Shown: positions 19,329-31,307, numbered from the stretch's first letter. The stretch is 64,000 nt of DNA from Hexactinellida sp. DTS-2022 (GCA_028753945.1 JAPNXP010000001.1:13692501-13756500); one strand, 5' to 3'. Notes: a model not told the origin generated them from the sequence alone. Made by a program: numbers and translations.

Positions 19329-20000
19329 ATCTCCATGTTGAGCGAAAGTCATCTAAGGTCGCCAAGCATCTCATCCTCTATAGTGGAACGGAGATAGGTT
19401 TTGATAAGCTTTTCACCATGGAAGTCTATATAGACTATAGTAGGTTTGCAAAGAGGGAAACACACACTACGAAGTCCGTGTCCACAAAGTTTAAGATTGC
19501 CTCTGCTCCTTTCCTTATTCACCGCTCGTGTCCTCGAAAAGAACTCCACGGTCTCTAAAACTACTTCAGCTGACACCACTGACAAGACCATCTTGTCATA
19601 CTTAGGCTCTTGAGTTCCTTCATCTGTAGACTGTGTCCACGTTCGTTAGCTCATTACGATACAGCTCTTTTGCATTTCTAGGAACTTGTCATGTGGAACA
19701 GAGTAGATGAGAAAACTTGTGAAGTCAGAAAGAGAAATAACAACTAGATTCAACCTGTGGCCCAATAATGGATAAAACACCCTTTGGGCAAATGCTCTCT
19801 CTCATCCACTGTTGCACGACATGGAGGCGATAAATCTTGATTGTCGCGAGTGCCTCCGTAAGCTTGTTTGTGATGGCGGCCATTGTCCCGTAAAAGTTAT
19901 AGAATTCCTCCCTGATGGCTCCCTACACACACGTAACGAATGCACAAATATATCTGCTCGCGTTTGCCACTGCCCCGAGTCTCGTCGCACACGAAGGAGA
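19329..20000 (-). pseudogene. hAT transposase relic (DUF4371 type), unit 3
   Basis: The minus strand retains VVLETVEFFSRTRAVNK... and IDFHGEKLIKTYLRSTIEDE... in one frame (19349-19591), the clearest copy of the C-terminal part, then further right the AITNKL / EQIYLC segment with frameshifts. Confidence 0.6.
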
Positions 20001-20497
20001 ATAAGTGCACTTGGTTAATCTCAGCCTCTATAAATTGCGTATCATCATCTGGCCGAGTAATGGAGAGGATCTCGACTTGGATGTTATGGTGGGTGTATTC
20101 TGCATTTTCCTATCGTTCTGAGGCCTGCAATTGTATCCAATGACCTAGATCGATTCAGATAATGGCGGTTGGCTATTATATCCTGATTGCCGATGAGATT
20201 CATTTGCTGCGCTTTTCAGTTTACCCATTTCACCATGGCTGTGATGTGTGGGTTGATGTCTCGTGACCCTTTAATCCCCTATCCTTTCCATAGCTGCAGT
20301 TCTTGTATCCAGTTTTCACCCACTCTTCCGAAGAAGAGGATGATTTTAATGTCCTGCAGTAGACATGAGGTCAAGCCCTTTTTTAAAAAGGGCTTAAGTC
20401 CAAGCTCATGCCTTTAATAATGGGCTTAAGTCCGGACTGGTCCGGAGTCCGGAGGGTGCCCGTAACTGGGAATTTTCCGGATCTGAGAAATACAAAT
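20001..20497. other. Spacer with GGGCTTAAGTCC words, unit 3
   Basis: Contains inverted GGGCTTAAGTCC-type repeats at 20375-20435 and otherwise no gene. The same spacer precedes the minisatellite blocks at 26.9, 38.1 and 56.8 kb. Confidence 0.45.
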
Positions 20498-21055
20498 GCT
20501 GGTACACATGGAATGAAAGGTTCACGAACGAACTTATTGAACTTGAACTGAACGAACTGAACGAACTGAATTGAACGGATTGAACTGAACAAACTTAACT
20601 GAATAAAGATAAATTATAAATATAGATCCATTAAATATAATAGTTGACTGCAAAAGTGCTAATTTCGGACATCCCTAGTGGACTCATGTCTCTTAGCTTA
20701 TATTCTAGTTTCTTAACCTGAATTTCAATAACAGCTTGGATGTTAGAACAGTCTATCATTAACGGAATAGTTCGACTTTCTAACTGTACACTGAACGAAC
20801 TGACTAAACGAATTGAACGGATTGAACGAACGCTGGTGGAGCTGAAGTTAGGAGGTGAACTTGAACGAACTGAACGTGCGTCAATTTAAGATGAACTGAA
20901 CGTGCGTCAATTTAAGATGAACTGAATTGCGTCTATTCAGTCCGTTCGTGAACCTTTCATTCCCTGGGTATAACGTTAATGTAGTGCACCTTTCATTCCC
21001 TGGGTATAACGTTAATGTAGTGCACCTTTCATTCCCTGGCTGGTACGCATGGAAT
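20498..21055. repeat. Direct-repeat-bounded block with 36-bp minisatellite (2 copies)
   Basis: Same structure as 12854-13737. The minisatellite is 20953-21039 (two units plus 15 bp). The right boundary repeat has one change (GGTACGCATGG). Confidence 0.75.
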
Positions 21056-21735
21056 TCCCAAGTGTCTATATTTTCTAAATACACTCAAAATTTCAAACTG
21101 ATGTTTTTGACGGGTTGTGGATAATTTAAGATATGTATCTGTTATAATCATAGACTCCTTAAGTAAAGGACTGGAACGTCGCGATCTCGGGGGTTTTAAC
21201 TTGAGTCTGAGAGGCTCCAATTATAAAAATTGATAAAGCATTAAGTTTCCGGTCTCCAAATGTGATTTTTGGTATATAGGGGTAACTTTTGGCACCCGTC
21301 AACAATTTGAGGTTTTCACTCCAAATTTATCACACCTCGACAAGTTATGACGTCATTCTCACATTTCGAGAACCCTGAAAAGTCACTTAATCGCACATAA
21401 TTCGCGCACTCTAAGAGATAAAATCTGAAAATTTAATAGAACATACACATTAATGATGCTGACACTTTGGTAACACCAGATTGCCAATATGCTTACTCAT
21501 TATCACATGATGACGTAATCACTAAAATTTCACATTTTTAAATTTGACTATTTAGGCCTATTTACGCTTTATAATCATTGTTATAAGTGTCACCAACCGC
21601 AAAGCGGTTGGTGTGTGGTTGGGTTCTTCCGCAAAGCACGCTAGTATCTATATAGATTGATTCTACATTATATCTATATAGACTAGGGCGTCTCGCTTGC
21701 TAGGTCGCATTTAAGATATGTTTTAATTGATTATA
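21056..21735. other. Recently duplicated spacer with Helitron-like end
   Basis: Nearly identical to 27555-28239 and 57433-58112. At 21591-21612 CACCAACCGC-AAA-GCGGTTGGTG forms a hairpin, followed 28 bp later by CTAGT at 21641, resembling a Helitron 3' terminus (hairpin then CTRR before T), although the spacing is longer than usual. No gene. Confidence 0.35.
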
Positions 21736-21931
21736 CTGTCAGGTTCTTTTATTATGAACATTCAAGGGACCAAAAATTGTGTTCATAATAGAGAGACTTC
21801 ATAATAAGCGAACTCAACCTAATACAAACCCTATGTAAGTTGTTAAATTGGGACCATAGGGCTTGTTCATATTAAAAAAAACTTCATATTAAGCAGACGA
21901 AAAGTTGTTCACAATAAGCAGACTTGACTGT
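21736..21931. mobile_element. 196-bp pogo-like MITE (TA TSD)
   Basis: Imperfect ends CTGTCAGGTTCTTTTATTAT and (complement) CAGTCAAGTCTGCTTATTGT, flanked by TA. Copies at the same place at 28240-28433 and 58113-58307. Confidence 0.75.
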
Positions 21932-22152
21932 AGTTGTTTATTTTATAAATCAATCTATATTATTAAAATTCGATTGTTGTGTGTGTGGTTGACACACAAA
22001 CAAACACAGTTACACAACATTGCGCTTTTATTATTGAGATTGATTACCAGGATAGCATTTTGTACAATAAAACAGTTTGATTTCGTTTTCCTCTTATTCA
22101 GTTTCACCATTTTAATAATACCAATAAACAAACAAATAAATAAATATACAAA
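21932..22152. other. 3' flank of NHL gene 4
   Basis: AT-rich, with a TTGTGTGTGTGG...CACACAAACAAACACA stretch. A minus-strand AATAAA candidate lies near 22026-22031. No gene. Confidence 0.4.
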
Positions 22153-23391
22153 TTAGAAACATTGAAGAGGATAATTAGGATTACTAGAGACGACACAAAT
22201 GGTTCCTAATTTGGAGATACAAACTCCTCGTGGCTCGATAAACTCCCCTAAGGCATTTCCTTTCCTTCCCAAGGTGAGAATATGCTGTCCCGATTCCGTA
22301 TACACCTTGATGGAATTACTCCCATAGTCGCTAATGATTATATTACCCGCTAAGTCCAAACAGAAGAAGAAAGGTTTAGCGACCGAACAACTGTCCTCTG
22401 TCCCTCTAGAGACACAGGAACTGAGGGGGTGTCCTTCTCGAGAGAAGAAATGGACACATTTGGGACTCCTGTCTAGCACCACGATTCGATCAGCTGACAG
22501 CTTAACGTCTCTAGGGTAATCCAGCTGTCCTATTCCGATGCAGGATTTGAATTTGAGGAATTTCGAGTATACGCACACTCTGTTGTTCCTGCAATCTGCA
22601 ACTAACACATCTCCGTTAGTGTCGATACAGAGTCCACGGGGCCAGTTAAACTCTCCTTCCTTGTTGCCTTTAGTTCCAGTTCTGTTGATGACTTTGCAAT
22701 CTTTCTTTCTGAACTGTAACAATGCATCGTGCCATGTGTCGGTGACGAATATGGACTCTTTGTTAACAGCTATTCCATGTGGCCACCTGAGCTTATCATT
22801 CCTGAATTGTGCCACAAACTCTCCCTTTAACGACACTAATTGCACACGACTGTTCATACAATCTGCTACGCACATTAGCTCAGTGGATTCATCGAATGCT
22901 ATTCCTCTGGCTCTCAACTCATTAGCACCATAACCAAACTTCCCAGCTGTTAATACCGGTTCTCGCTTGAGAGAATAGTCCGGTATCTCACACGGGACTA
23001 TCTCTCCTAGCTCGGATATCAGCTGTCGGATTGTGTCCTTATTTTGACACCTTAAGACGGGACATAGGAATGTGGCAGATGGTCCCAGTTTCTTAATGCC
23101 CTGTTGGTAGGCTTGTTTGGCCTGTTCATGGAACTCTAGGTTTGGGTTAACCTTTATGCTCATTTCCATCATATGTTGCTGTACCCTTTCGAGTTCTTCT
23201 ATGGCAGCGATACGAGTGGCCTCTTTGTTCCTGTGGTCCTCTCGCAGCTCACGGACCCTCTGGAGGAGAGCGTCCCTCCTCGCGATCAGCTGATCGATTA
23301 GGGGATCGAATGTTTGGTGAATGATAGTGGTGACATTGTCGAAATGTGCCATTTTATCGAAAGTTACATTTGTAGGCATATTAGTGGCCAT
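22153..23391 (-). CDS. NHL-propeller protein, paralogue 4
   Basis: 412 residues: one extra residue in blade 5 (TEDSCSVAKPF in place of TEDSLVANPF). Intronless. Blade-face residues: RAR/CMNS, RWPH/TWHD, NWPR/CRNN, DYPR/DRSP, AKPF/YGSN, EPR/SSNP. The C-terminal ~110 residues are almost identical to paralogues 5 and 10, whereas blades 1-3 differ, so a gene-conversion or crossover boundary probably falls between blades 3 and 4. Blade 1 reads ELMCVADCMNSRVQLV, with a Cys in place of the usual Tyr. Confidence 0.88.
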   Translation of the reverse strand: MATNMPTNVTFDKMAHFDNVTTIIHQTFDPLIDQLIARRDALLQRVRELREDHRNKEATRIAAIEELERVQQHMMEMSIKVNPNLEFHEQAKQAYQQGIKKLGPSATFLCPVLRCQNKDTIRQLISELGEIVPCEIPDYSLKREPVLTAGKFGYGANELRARGIAFDESTELMCVADCMNSRVQLVSLKGEFVAQFRNDKLRWPHGIAVNKESIFVTDTWHDALLQFRKKDCKVINRTGTKGNKEGEFNWPRGLCIDTNGDVLVADCRNNRVCVYSKFLKFKSCIGIGQLDYPRDVKLSADRIVVLDRSPKCVHFFSREGHPLSSCVSRGTEDSCSVAKPFFFCLDLAGNIIISDYGSNSIKVYTESGQHILTLGRKGNALGEFIEPRGVCISKLGTICVVSSNPNYPLQCF

Positions 23392-23491
23392 TTTGGTTTC
23401 TGTAGCGAATTGAGTTTATTGAAATATTATAATTAATCTATTACAGATCTATCTTATTCTTGTGTAACCTGAGAATACCCAAGTACGTCAA

Positions 23492-23593
23492 TGGTTGCTA
23501 TGGTGATTATTGGAAAGAAGGGAATTTTATTGGATAATTGTGTCTACTGTGAATCAATAAACCAATAAAATTCCCTAACTTTCCAGTAACCAT
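23492..23593. promoter_or_regulatory. Upstream inverted repeat of NHL gene 4 (right arm shortened)
   Basis: The outer part of the right arm (AGCATAGCCAAACCA) is deleted, and the AP-1-like word is mutated to TGAATCA. The TATA-like word is also altered, making this the most damaged promoter among the intact genes. Confidence 0.5.
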
Positions 23594-24645
23594 TGTTTGA
23601 ATAATATTAGAATTCTACGCGCCAAAATAGTTGGCGCCTGAATTTATTCATTTATAAGTTAGTTTAGTAGTTTCTAATCTTTCCCCGCCTAAACACAATC
23701 AGATCCAATTTATGGCGCCTAAATCTATTGTTCAATTCGTTTATTGTTCGGATTTTGTTTTAAAGTGACAGGGGAATAGAAACATCATTTATATTTGAGA
23801 TGGAAAATAACTTCCCAATTGTATAAATAGGTAAACAAGTATGCTGAACACGAATTTCGTATTTATGAAAATACGAGCCCTTCGGTCTCGGTCATTTTAC
23901 GACGGATATACAAGGTATTGCTTCCTTAAATACCTTGCCCTAAAATTCTGGATTTGTATTACAAATGTGGGAACAATTATTCCCCGTCAATTTATGCTTT
24001 AGCCAGTCTATTTATTTTCTATGCAATATATTTAAAACACATCATGACATTCTTATATAATAAATAATTTTTGTAATTATTCTTGTTTTTATATAGATCT
24101 ATAACGGGTGCTCAACATACGGCCCGCGTAAAAATTTAATCCGGCCCGTCCATACTTGCACTAACTTTTGCACTCTGTAATATAGACTATTTCTCAATTC
24201 CTAAACCACAATTCAATTACTTTCATACTGAGTGTCAAATATCAATTGATTTGACATATCGAGGATTCTTGTTGATTTTGAATACCAAACAGGTGCATGT
24301 GATAATAAACCTTAGCTCATGATTTAGATGTGTTTCTTAACCTTTTCTGTTCAATTTCCGCTTGGATATTATACCCCAACCTATCTCTCCCTTTATCAAT
24401 TGGCCTATATGGCCCAGCTAAATATTTGAGGAACCCAATGTGGCCCGAAATTAAATCGAGGTGTGCACCCCTGATCTATAATGTTCGTTTTGTATGTGTA
24501 TGTTTGTGTGTCTTGTACTTTCCATCTGTGAACGCTTTGGGTCCTTTGTGTAAAGCGTACTAAATGCTGCTGTACTATTAAGATTATTATTTTTGTCACA
24601 AAGAAGAATCCTATGTTAATTCGGCCTTCTCCCGAGTCTCTAGCT
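23594..24645. other. Intergenic block, unit 4
   Basis: E2F-like palindrome at 23619-23638, the GTGCTCAACATACGGCCCGC hAT end at 24108, then the conserved unidentified block. No gene. Confidence 0.45.
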
Positions 24646-24836
24646 CAGTGGTTTTCAACCTTTTTTGTATTACGGAACCCCTAAATTGTTTGTGGCAGCA
24701 CGCCGAACCCTACACTTCTAATTCCTCTACGAATATATTCATAACAAATTTAATTACATTTATTTATTAACTACATAGTACGTATTGTCAGGTACAATTT
24801 CAATGTGAGATCTGTGATTGTTTACTTTTGCATTTT
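24646..24836. mobile_element. hAT MITE as at 11478, right part deleted
   Basis: Same left end, same left flank (CTCTAGCT) and same interior as 11478-11668. It stops abruptly and continues as AGACTACAGTCGAAATC, sequence that lies beyond the MITE in unit 2. A deletion has removed the right half plus flank. Confidence 0.85.
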
Positions 24837-25084
24837 AGACTACAGTCGAAATCTTTATTTTTTTAACCAATTCTTTGCATAGAAATAAAGTAAGAAAAAT
24901 CCGATAGTTAGAATAATCCAATTGTAAATATATCAAAATAGAAATTTCCTACACATTTAAATAATTAGTTAGTTACTAAAAACCGATTACGTTAGTTAGA
25001 AACCCGGTGTTCGAAATTCCGGGTTCGACAGTGTATTTGAGTGACAGACTACAAATCTATAATTCAATCCTTTGAGCTTTTTCC

Positions 25085-25990
25085 TTAAATTTCTCGATGA
25101 ATTTCTCGATTTCGATGAAAGTCATCCAAGGTCTCCAAGCATCTCATCCTCTATAGTGGAACGGAGGTAGGTTTTGATAAGCTTTTCACCATGGAAGTCT
25201 TATATAGACTTAGTAGGTTTGCAAAGAGGGAAAGACACACTACGAAGTCCGTGTCCACAAAGTTTAAGATTGCCTCTGCTCCTTTCCTTATTCACCGCTC
25301 GTGTCCTCGAAAAGAACTCCACGGTCTCTAAACCACTTCAGCTGCCACCACTGACAAGACCATCTTGTCATACTTAGGCTCTTGAGTTCCTTCAGCTGTA
25401 GACTGTGTCCACGTTCGTTAGCTCATTACGTTACAGCTCTTTTGCATTCGAGGGACTTGTCATGTGGAACAGTAGATGAGAAAAACTTGGGAAGTCAGAA
25501 TAAGAAATAACAACTAATTTCAACCTGTGGCCCAACAATGCATAAAACACCCTTTGGGAAAATGCTCTCTCTCATCCGCTGTTGCACCCCATGGAGGCGA
25601 CCTGACATATTTTTGGTAGCATTGTGTCGAGGGTTTAATTTAGGCGTATGCAACGCCTGGAGGCGCGTAAATTTGGAGGTAAAATTTTCTAGGCCGCGAA
25701 AATTGAGAAATGCTACATAGACTCAATACAAAATGAGTAATTTAGGCGCGTGTGAGCGAGCTCGAACTAAATCAAGGCGCGCGGGAAATTGACTCTGGAT
25801 GAAAGCCTATTTGTGTCACAGCTCCTACCGCTACGTAAATCTTGATGGTCCCGAGTACCTCCGTAAGCTTGTTTGTCATGGCGGCCATTGTCCCTTAAAA
25901 AGTTATAGAATTCCTCCCTGATGGCTCCCTCCAACACACGTAACGATACACAAATATATCTGCTCGCGTTTGCCACTGTCCCGAGGCTCG
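25085..25990 (-). pseudogene. hAT transposase relic (DUF4371 type), unit 4
   Basis: Order as in other units, but interrupted at about 25600-25830 by unrelated sequence containing several GGCGCG words. To the right the minus strand keeps EGAIREEFYNFLRDNG (IREEF motif). Confidence 0.55.
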
Positions 25991-26003
25991 TCGCACACCA
26001 AAA

Positions 26004-26217
26004 TGCACTTGTTTAATCTCAGCCTCTATATATTGCCAGGGACTTCTTTAATATAGGGATTCATATTTAGCACTCTCCACAGGAGGATTGCCCCGTGCGC
26101 TTGGTTAATCTCAGCCTCTATATATTGCGTATCATATCTGGGCGAGTAATGGAGAGGATCTCGACTTGGATGTTATGGTTGTTCGTGACCTACTTAATAT
26201 GTCTCGCAGTTCTTTAG
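26004..26217. repeat. 92-bp tandem repeat, one full plus one partial copy
   Basis: GCACTTG.TTAATCTCAGCC recurs 92 bp apart (about 26004 and 26096). The same repeat has two full copies plus a partial third in unit 6 (37105-37330). Confidence 0.7.
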
Positions 26218-26462
26218 ACTCGAATTATATATTTTTGTATATTTGTGGTGTCATCACTAAATGGCGCCTAAATAGCTTAACCACAAATCTGAGATTCTCA
26301 AAAGTGGTTCCATTGGACTCGCAATGGTTGATTACCCCATATGCAACCCAAATAACATCAATATGATGCATAGTTTATCCTAAAATGAAAATTAGAAACT
26401 GGCCTTCTCGTTTTATGGCCTTCTCGGTGACATATCTAGCCGTATATTTAGTAGGTCATGGG
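26218..26462. mobile_element. Solo terminus of the foldback element seen at 42894
   Basis: Matches the terminal repeat of the nested element at 44574-44782 (words TTAACCACAAATCTGAGATT, AAAAGTGGTTCC, ending TATTTAGTAGGTCATGGG). Only one end is present. Confidence 0.6.
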
Positions 26463-27008
26463 TGGGTGTATTTGCATTCTTCGGGCTGTGAAGTAGCGCT
26501 GTTCTATATGGGATCGTGCGGCAACGACGTGCATAATCTCGAGAAATCCCTATGGTTCTGAGGCCTGCAATTGTATCCAATGCTTGCAGGTTGACTCTCC
26601 TCGCTATACATCTCCCTCACGATGATCACCAAGCGCACTGTTCTGTACTGCACACACCTAGTTCGATTCAGATAATGACGGTTGTTGGCTATTATATCCT
26701 GATTACCGATGAGATTCATTTGCAGCGCTTTTTCAGTTTTCCCATTTCACCATGGCTGTGATGTGAGGGTTCTCGTGACCCTTTAATCCCCTGTCCTTTC
26801 CATAGCTGCAGTTCTTGTATCAGTTTTCACCCACTCTTCCGAAGAAGAGGATGATTTTAATGTCCTGCAGTAGACATGAGGTCAAGCCCTTTTTTAAAAA
26901 GGGCTTAAGTCCAAGCTCATGCCTTTAATAATGGGCTTAAGTCCGGACTGGTCCGGAGTCCGGAGGGTGCCCGTAACTGGGAATTTTCCGGATCTGAGAA
27001 ATACAAAT
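26463..27008. other. Spacer with GGGCTTAAGTCC words, unit 4
   Basis: No gene. The right half (26870-27008) is nearly identical to 20360-20497. Confidence 0.4.
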
Positions 27009-27554
27009 GCTGGTACACATGGAATGAAAGGTTCACGAACGAACTTATTGAACTTGAACTGAACGAACTGAACGAACTGAATTGAACGGATTGAACTGAA
27101 CGAACTTAACTGAATAAAGATAAATTATAAATATAGATCCATTAAATATAATAGTTGACTGCAAAAGTGCTAATTCCGGACATCCCTAGTGGACTCATGT
27201 CTCTTAGCTTAGATTCTAGCTTCTTAACCTGAACTTCAATAACAGCTTGGATGTTAGAATCTATCATTAACGGAATAGTTCGACTTTCTAACTGTACACT
27301 GAACGAACTGAACGAATTGAACGGATTGAACGAACGCTGGTGGAGCTGAAGTTAGGAGGTGAACTTGAACGAACTGAACGAATTGAACGAACGCTGGTGG
27401 AGCTGAAGTTAGGAGGTGAACTTGAACGAACTGAACGTGCGTCAATTTAAGATGAACTGAATTGCGTCTATTCAGTCCATTCGTGAACCTTTCATTCCCT
27501 GGGTATAACGTTAATGTAGTGCACCTTTCATTCCCTGGCTGGTACACATGGAAT
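27009..27554. repeat. Direct-repeat-bounded block with 36-bp minisatellite (1 copy)
   Basis: Minisatellite 27488-27538 (one unit plus 15 bp). A ~60-bp stretch (GAACGAACGCTGGTGGAGCT...) is duplicated in tandem just before it (27330-27430). Confidence 0.75.
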
Positions 27555-28239
27555 TCCCAAGTGTCTAATCCATATTTTCTAAATTCATTCAAAATTTCAA
27601 ACTGATGTTTTTAACGGGTTGTGGATAATTTAAGATATGTATCTGTTATAATCATAGACTCCTTAAGTAAAGGACTGGAACGTCGCGATCTCGGGGGTTT
27701 TAACTTGAGTCTGAGAGGCTCCAATTATAAAAATTGATAAAGCATTAAGTTTCCGGTCTCCAAATGTGATTTTTGGCATATAGGGGTAACTTTTGGCACC
27801 CGTCAACAATTTGAGGTTTTCACTCCAAATTTATCACACCTCGACAAGTTATGACGTCATTCTCACATTTCGAGAACCCTGAAAAGTCACTTAATCGCAC
27901 ATAATTCGCGCACTCTAAGAGATAAAATCTGAAAATTTAATAGAACATGCACATTAATGATGCTGACACTTTGGTAACACCAGATTGCCAATATGCTTAC
28001 TCATTATCACATGATGACGTAATCACTAAAATTTCACATTTTTAAATTTGACTATTTAGGCCTATTTACGCTTTATAATCATTGTTATAAGTGTCACCAA
28101 CCGCAAAGCGGTTGGTGTGTGGTTGGGTTCTTCCGCAAAGCACGCTAGTATCTATATAGATTGATTCTACATTATATCTATATAGACTAGGGCGTCTCGC
28201 TTGCTAGGTCGCATTTAAGATATGTTTTAATTGATTATA

Positions 28240-28433
28240 CTGTCAGGTTCTTTTATTATGAACATTCAAGGGACCAAAAATTGTGTTCATAATAGAGAGA
28301 CTTCATAATAAGCGAACTCAACCTAATACAAACCCTATATAAGTTGTTAAATTGGGACCATAGGGCTTGTTCATATTAAAAAAACTTCATATTAAGCAGA
28401 CGAAAAGTTGTTCACAATAAGCAGACTTGACTG
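28240..28433. mobile_element. 194-bp pogo-like MITE (TA TSD)
   Basis: Same element and site as 21736-21931. Confidence 0.75.
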
Positions 28434-28655
28434 TAGTTGTTTATCTAATAAATCAATCTATATTATTAAAATTCGATTGTTGTGTGTGTGGTTGACACAC
28501 AAACAAACACAGTTACACAACATTGCGCTTTTATTATTGAGATTGATTACCAGGATAGCATTTTGTACAATAAAACAGTTTGATTTCGTTTTCCTCTTAT
28601 TCAGTTTCACCATTTTAATAATACCAATAAACAAACAAATAAATAAATATACAAA

Positions 28656-29894
28656 TTAGAAACATTGAAGAGGATAATTAGGATTACTAGAGACGACACA
28701 AATGGTTCCTAATTTGGAGATACAAACTCCTCGTGGCTCGATAAACTCCCCTAAGGCATTTCCTTTCCTTCCCAAGGTGAGAATATGCTGTCCCGATTCC
28801 GTATACACCTTGATGGAATTAGTCTCATTGTCGCTAATGATGATATTACCCGCTAAGTCCAAACAGAAGAAGAAAGGTTTAGCGACCGAACAACTGTCCT
28901 CTGTCCCTCTAGAGACACAGGAACTGAGGGGGTGTCCTTCTCGAGAGAAGAAATGGACACATTTGGGACTCCTGTCTAGCACCACGATTCGATCAGCTGA
29001 CAGCTTAACGTCTCTAAGGTAATCCAGCTGTCCTATTCCGATGCAGGATATGAATTTAAGGAGTTTCGAGTATACGCACACTCTGTGGTTGCCGCTATCT
29101 GCAACTAACACATCTCCGTTAGTGTCGATACAGAGTCCATAGGGCCAATTAAACTCTCCTTCCTTGTTGCCTTTAGTTCCAGTTCTGTTGATTAGTTTGT
29201 GATCTTTCTTTCGAAACTGTAACAATGCATCGTGCCATGTGTCGGTTACGAATATGGACTCTTTGTTAACAGCTATTCCATGTGGCCACTTGAGCTTATC
29301 ATTCCTGAATTGTGCCACAAACTCTCCCTTTAATGACACTATTTGCACACGACTGTTCATACAATCTGCTACGTACAGTAGCTCAGTGGATTCATCGATT
29401 GCTATTCCTGCGGCTTTCAACTCATTAGCACCTGCACCAAACTTCCCTGCTGTTAATACCGGTTCTCCCTTGAGAGAATAGTCCGGTATCTCACACGGGA
29501 CTATCTCTCCTAGCTCGGATATCAGCTGTCGGATTGTGTCCGTATTTTGACACCTTAAGACGGGACATAGGAATGTGGCAGATGGTTCCAGTTTCTTAAT
29601 GCCCTGTTGGTAGGCTTGTTTGGCCTGTTCATGGAACTCTTTGTTTGGGTTAACCTTTATGCTCATTTCCATCATTTGTTGCTGTACCCTTTCGAGTTCT
29701 TCTATGGCAGCGATACGAGTGGCCTCTTTGTTCCTGTGGTCCTCTCGCAGCTCACGGACCCTCTGGAGGAGAGCGTCCCTCCTCGCGATCAGCTGATCGA
29801 TTAGGGGATCGAATGTTTGGTGGATGATAGTGGCGACATTGTCGAAATGTGCCATTTTATCGAAAGTTACATTTGTAGGCATATTAGTGGCCAT
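28656..29894 (-). CDS. NHL-propeller protein, paralogue 5
   Basis: 412 residues, intronless. Blade-face residues: KAA/CMNS, KWPH/TWHD, NWPY/SGNH, DYLR/DRSP, AKPF/NETN, EPR/SSNP. Differs from paralogues 4 and 10 at blade 5 (SDNETNS for SDYGSNS), a cluster of three adjacent residue changes in otherwise near-identical DNA. Blade 4 lost its turn proline (D-Y-L-R). Blade 1 reads AIDESTELLYVAD. N-terminal half invariant apart from SLKGEP for SLKREP. Confidence 0.88.
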   Translation of the reverse strand: MATNMPTNVTFDKMAHFDNVATIIHQTFDPLIDQLIARRDALLQRVRELREDHRNKEATRIAAIEELERVQQQMMEMSIKVNPNKEFHEQAKQAYQQGIKKLEPSATFLCPVLRCQNTDTIRQLISELGEIVPCEIPDYSLKGEPVLTAGKFGAGANELKAAGIAIDESTELLYVADCMNSRVQIVSLKGEFVAQFRNDKLKWPHGIAVNKESIFVTDTWHDALLQFRKKDHKLINRTGTKGNKEGEFNWPYGLCIDTNGDVLVADSGNHRVCVYSKLLKFISCIGIGQLDYLRDVKLSADRIVVLDRSPKCVHFFSREGHPLSSCVSRGTEDSCSVAKPFFFCLDLAGNIIISDNETNSIKVYTESGQHILTLGRKGNALGEFIEPRGVCISKLGTICVVSSNPNYPLQCF

Positions 29895-29993
29895 TTTAGT
29901 TTTAGTACGAATTGAGTTTATTCAAATAATATAATTAATCTATTACAGTTCTATCTTATACTTGTGTAATTTGAGAATACCAAAGTACGTCAA

Positions 29994-30110
29994 TGGTTGC
30001 TATGGTAATTACTGGAGAGAAGGGAATTTTCTTGGTTAATTGTGTCTACTGTGACTCAATAAACCAATAAAATTCCCTAACTTTCCAGTAACCATAGCAT
30101 AGCCAAACCA
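29994..30110. promoter_or_regulatory. Upstream inverted repeat of NHL gene 5
   Basis: Arms intact except GGGAATTTTCTTGG on the left; TGACTCA present. Shares these details with unit 10. Confidence 0.58.
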
Positions 30111-31307
30111 TTGTTTGAATAATATTCGAATTATACGCGCCAAAATAGTTGGCGCCTGAATTTATTCATTTATAAGTTAGTTCAGTAGTTTCTAATCTTT
30201 CCCCGCCTAAACACAATCAGATCCAAATTATGGCGCCTAAATCTACTATTCAATTCGTTTGTTGTTCGGATTGGAATAGAAACAGCATTTTTATTTGAGA
30301 TGGAAATAACTTCCCAATTGTATAAATTGGTAAACATGTATGCTGAAGACGAATTTCGTATTTATGAAGCCCTTCGGTCTCTGTCGTTTTGTGTCTGATT
30401 GACTATGTATTGCGCTTAAATACTTTGCCCTAAAACGCTGGGTTTGTATTACAAATGTAGGAAAATTTCTTCTCTTCAATTTATGCTCCTTTAGCCGGCA
30501 AATATACAGTATATATTTTCTATGGGATATTTTTTTAACAAAATTAGTTGAAATTTGAACAATTTTTTAATCTATACCGGTATGGCTGAATACTGATATT
30601 ATGGGCCTCCTGGACATTTGTCTCAATTAACCGGTATACTGTAATTCCAATTATATTGGCTCTACATATTTAATATTGAAGATACTTATCAGCTCTACTA
30701 GGGCTCAGTTTATTATACCATTTCCATAGTTTTAACTTGTTACTGTGCCGACTATACTATAGTATAGTGCCTTGTATTGAAATGACTGCCTTTGGTATAT
30801 TATTTATCCTTAACCTCTCCAAAGAACAGAGTTTTATTAACTAAGAACTGAAATTTTCATGGTTAGTTGTCTCATGGATTACAGATGTGGGGTCACGATT
30901 TTAGATAATTCACATTTCCAAGGTAACAAAACTTTTAACCAGTGAATTTCGAGTGTTGTCCCAGTATGGATTATCGAGTATAAACGGATTTTCTATGAAT
31001 TGTTAAGTGTGCATTATAGAATGCCTAACAGAGGCTGTAATTTTATTGGTCGAGAGTATATTCATGCATCCAATCAGTTATTTCAATCAGTTATTCTACA
31101 GCATTTTCTTTTGGAGGCATTTTGGAGCAAAATATAGTGCCTTGGAGGACATGCTGTCGGCACAGTTGTAATTTTCGATTTTTTCATATTCTAAATTTAT
31201 AAATGCGAAATTCGTATTCAGCATACTTTTTTACCTATAATACCCGTTGAAAGCTAACTTAGGTTTATTTTGGATTTTCATTGATTTGTTTACCTAATTG
31301 TGTAAAC
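30111..31307. other. Intergenic block duplicated at 59986-62188
   Basis: No gene. Contains paired TGTGCCGAC (30744) and GTCGGCACA (31156) motifs, the same terminal words that make up the tandem array at 48400-49195, suggesting an old foldback element between them. Unique to units 5 and 10. Confidence 0.4.

Noticed and set aside
21932-22152. 83-codon plus frame (21905-22156) repeated at 28408 and 58282
   Set aside because: It lies in AT-rich 3' flank, overlaps a MITE end and the gene's 3' end, and repeats only because the block is duplicated.
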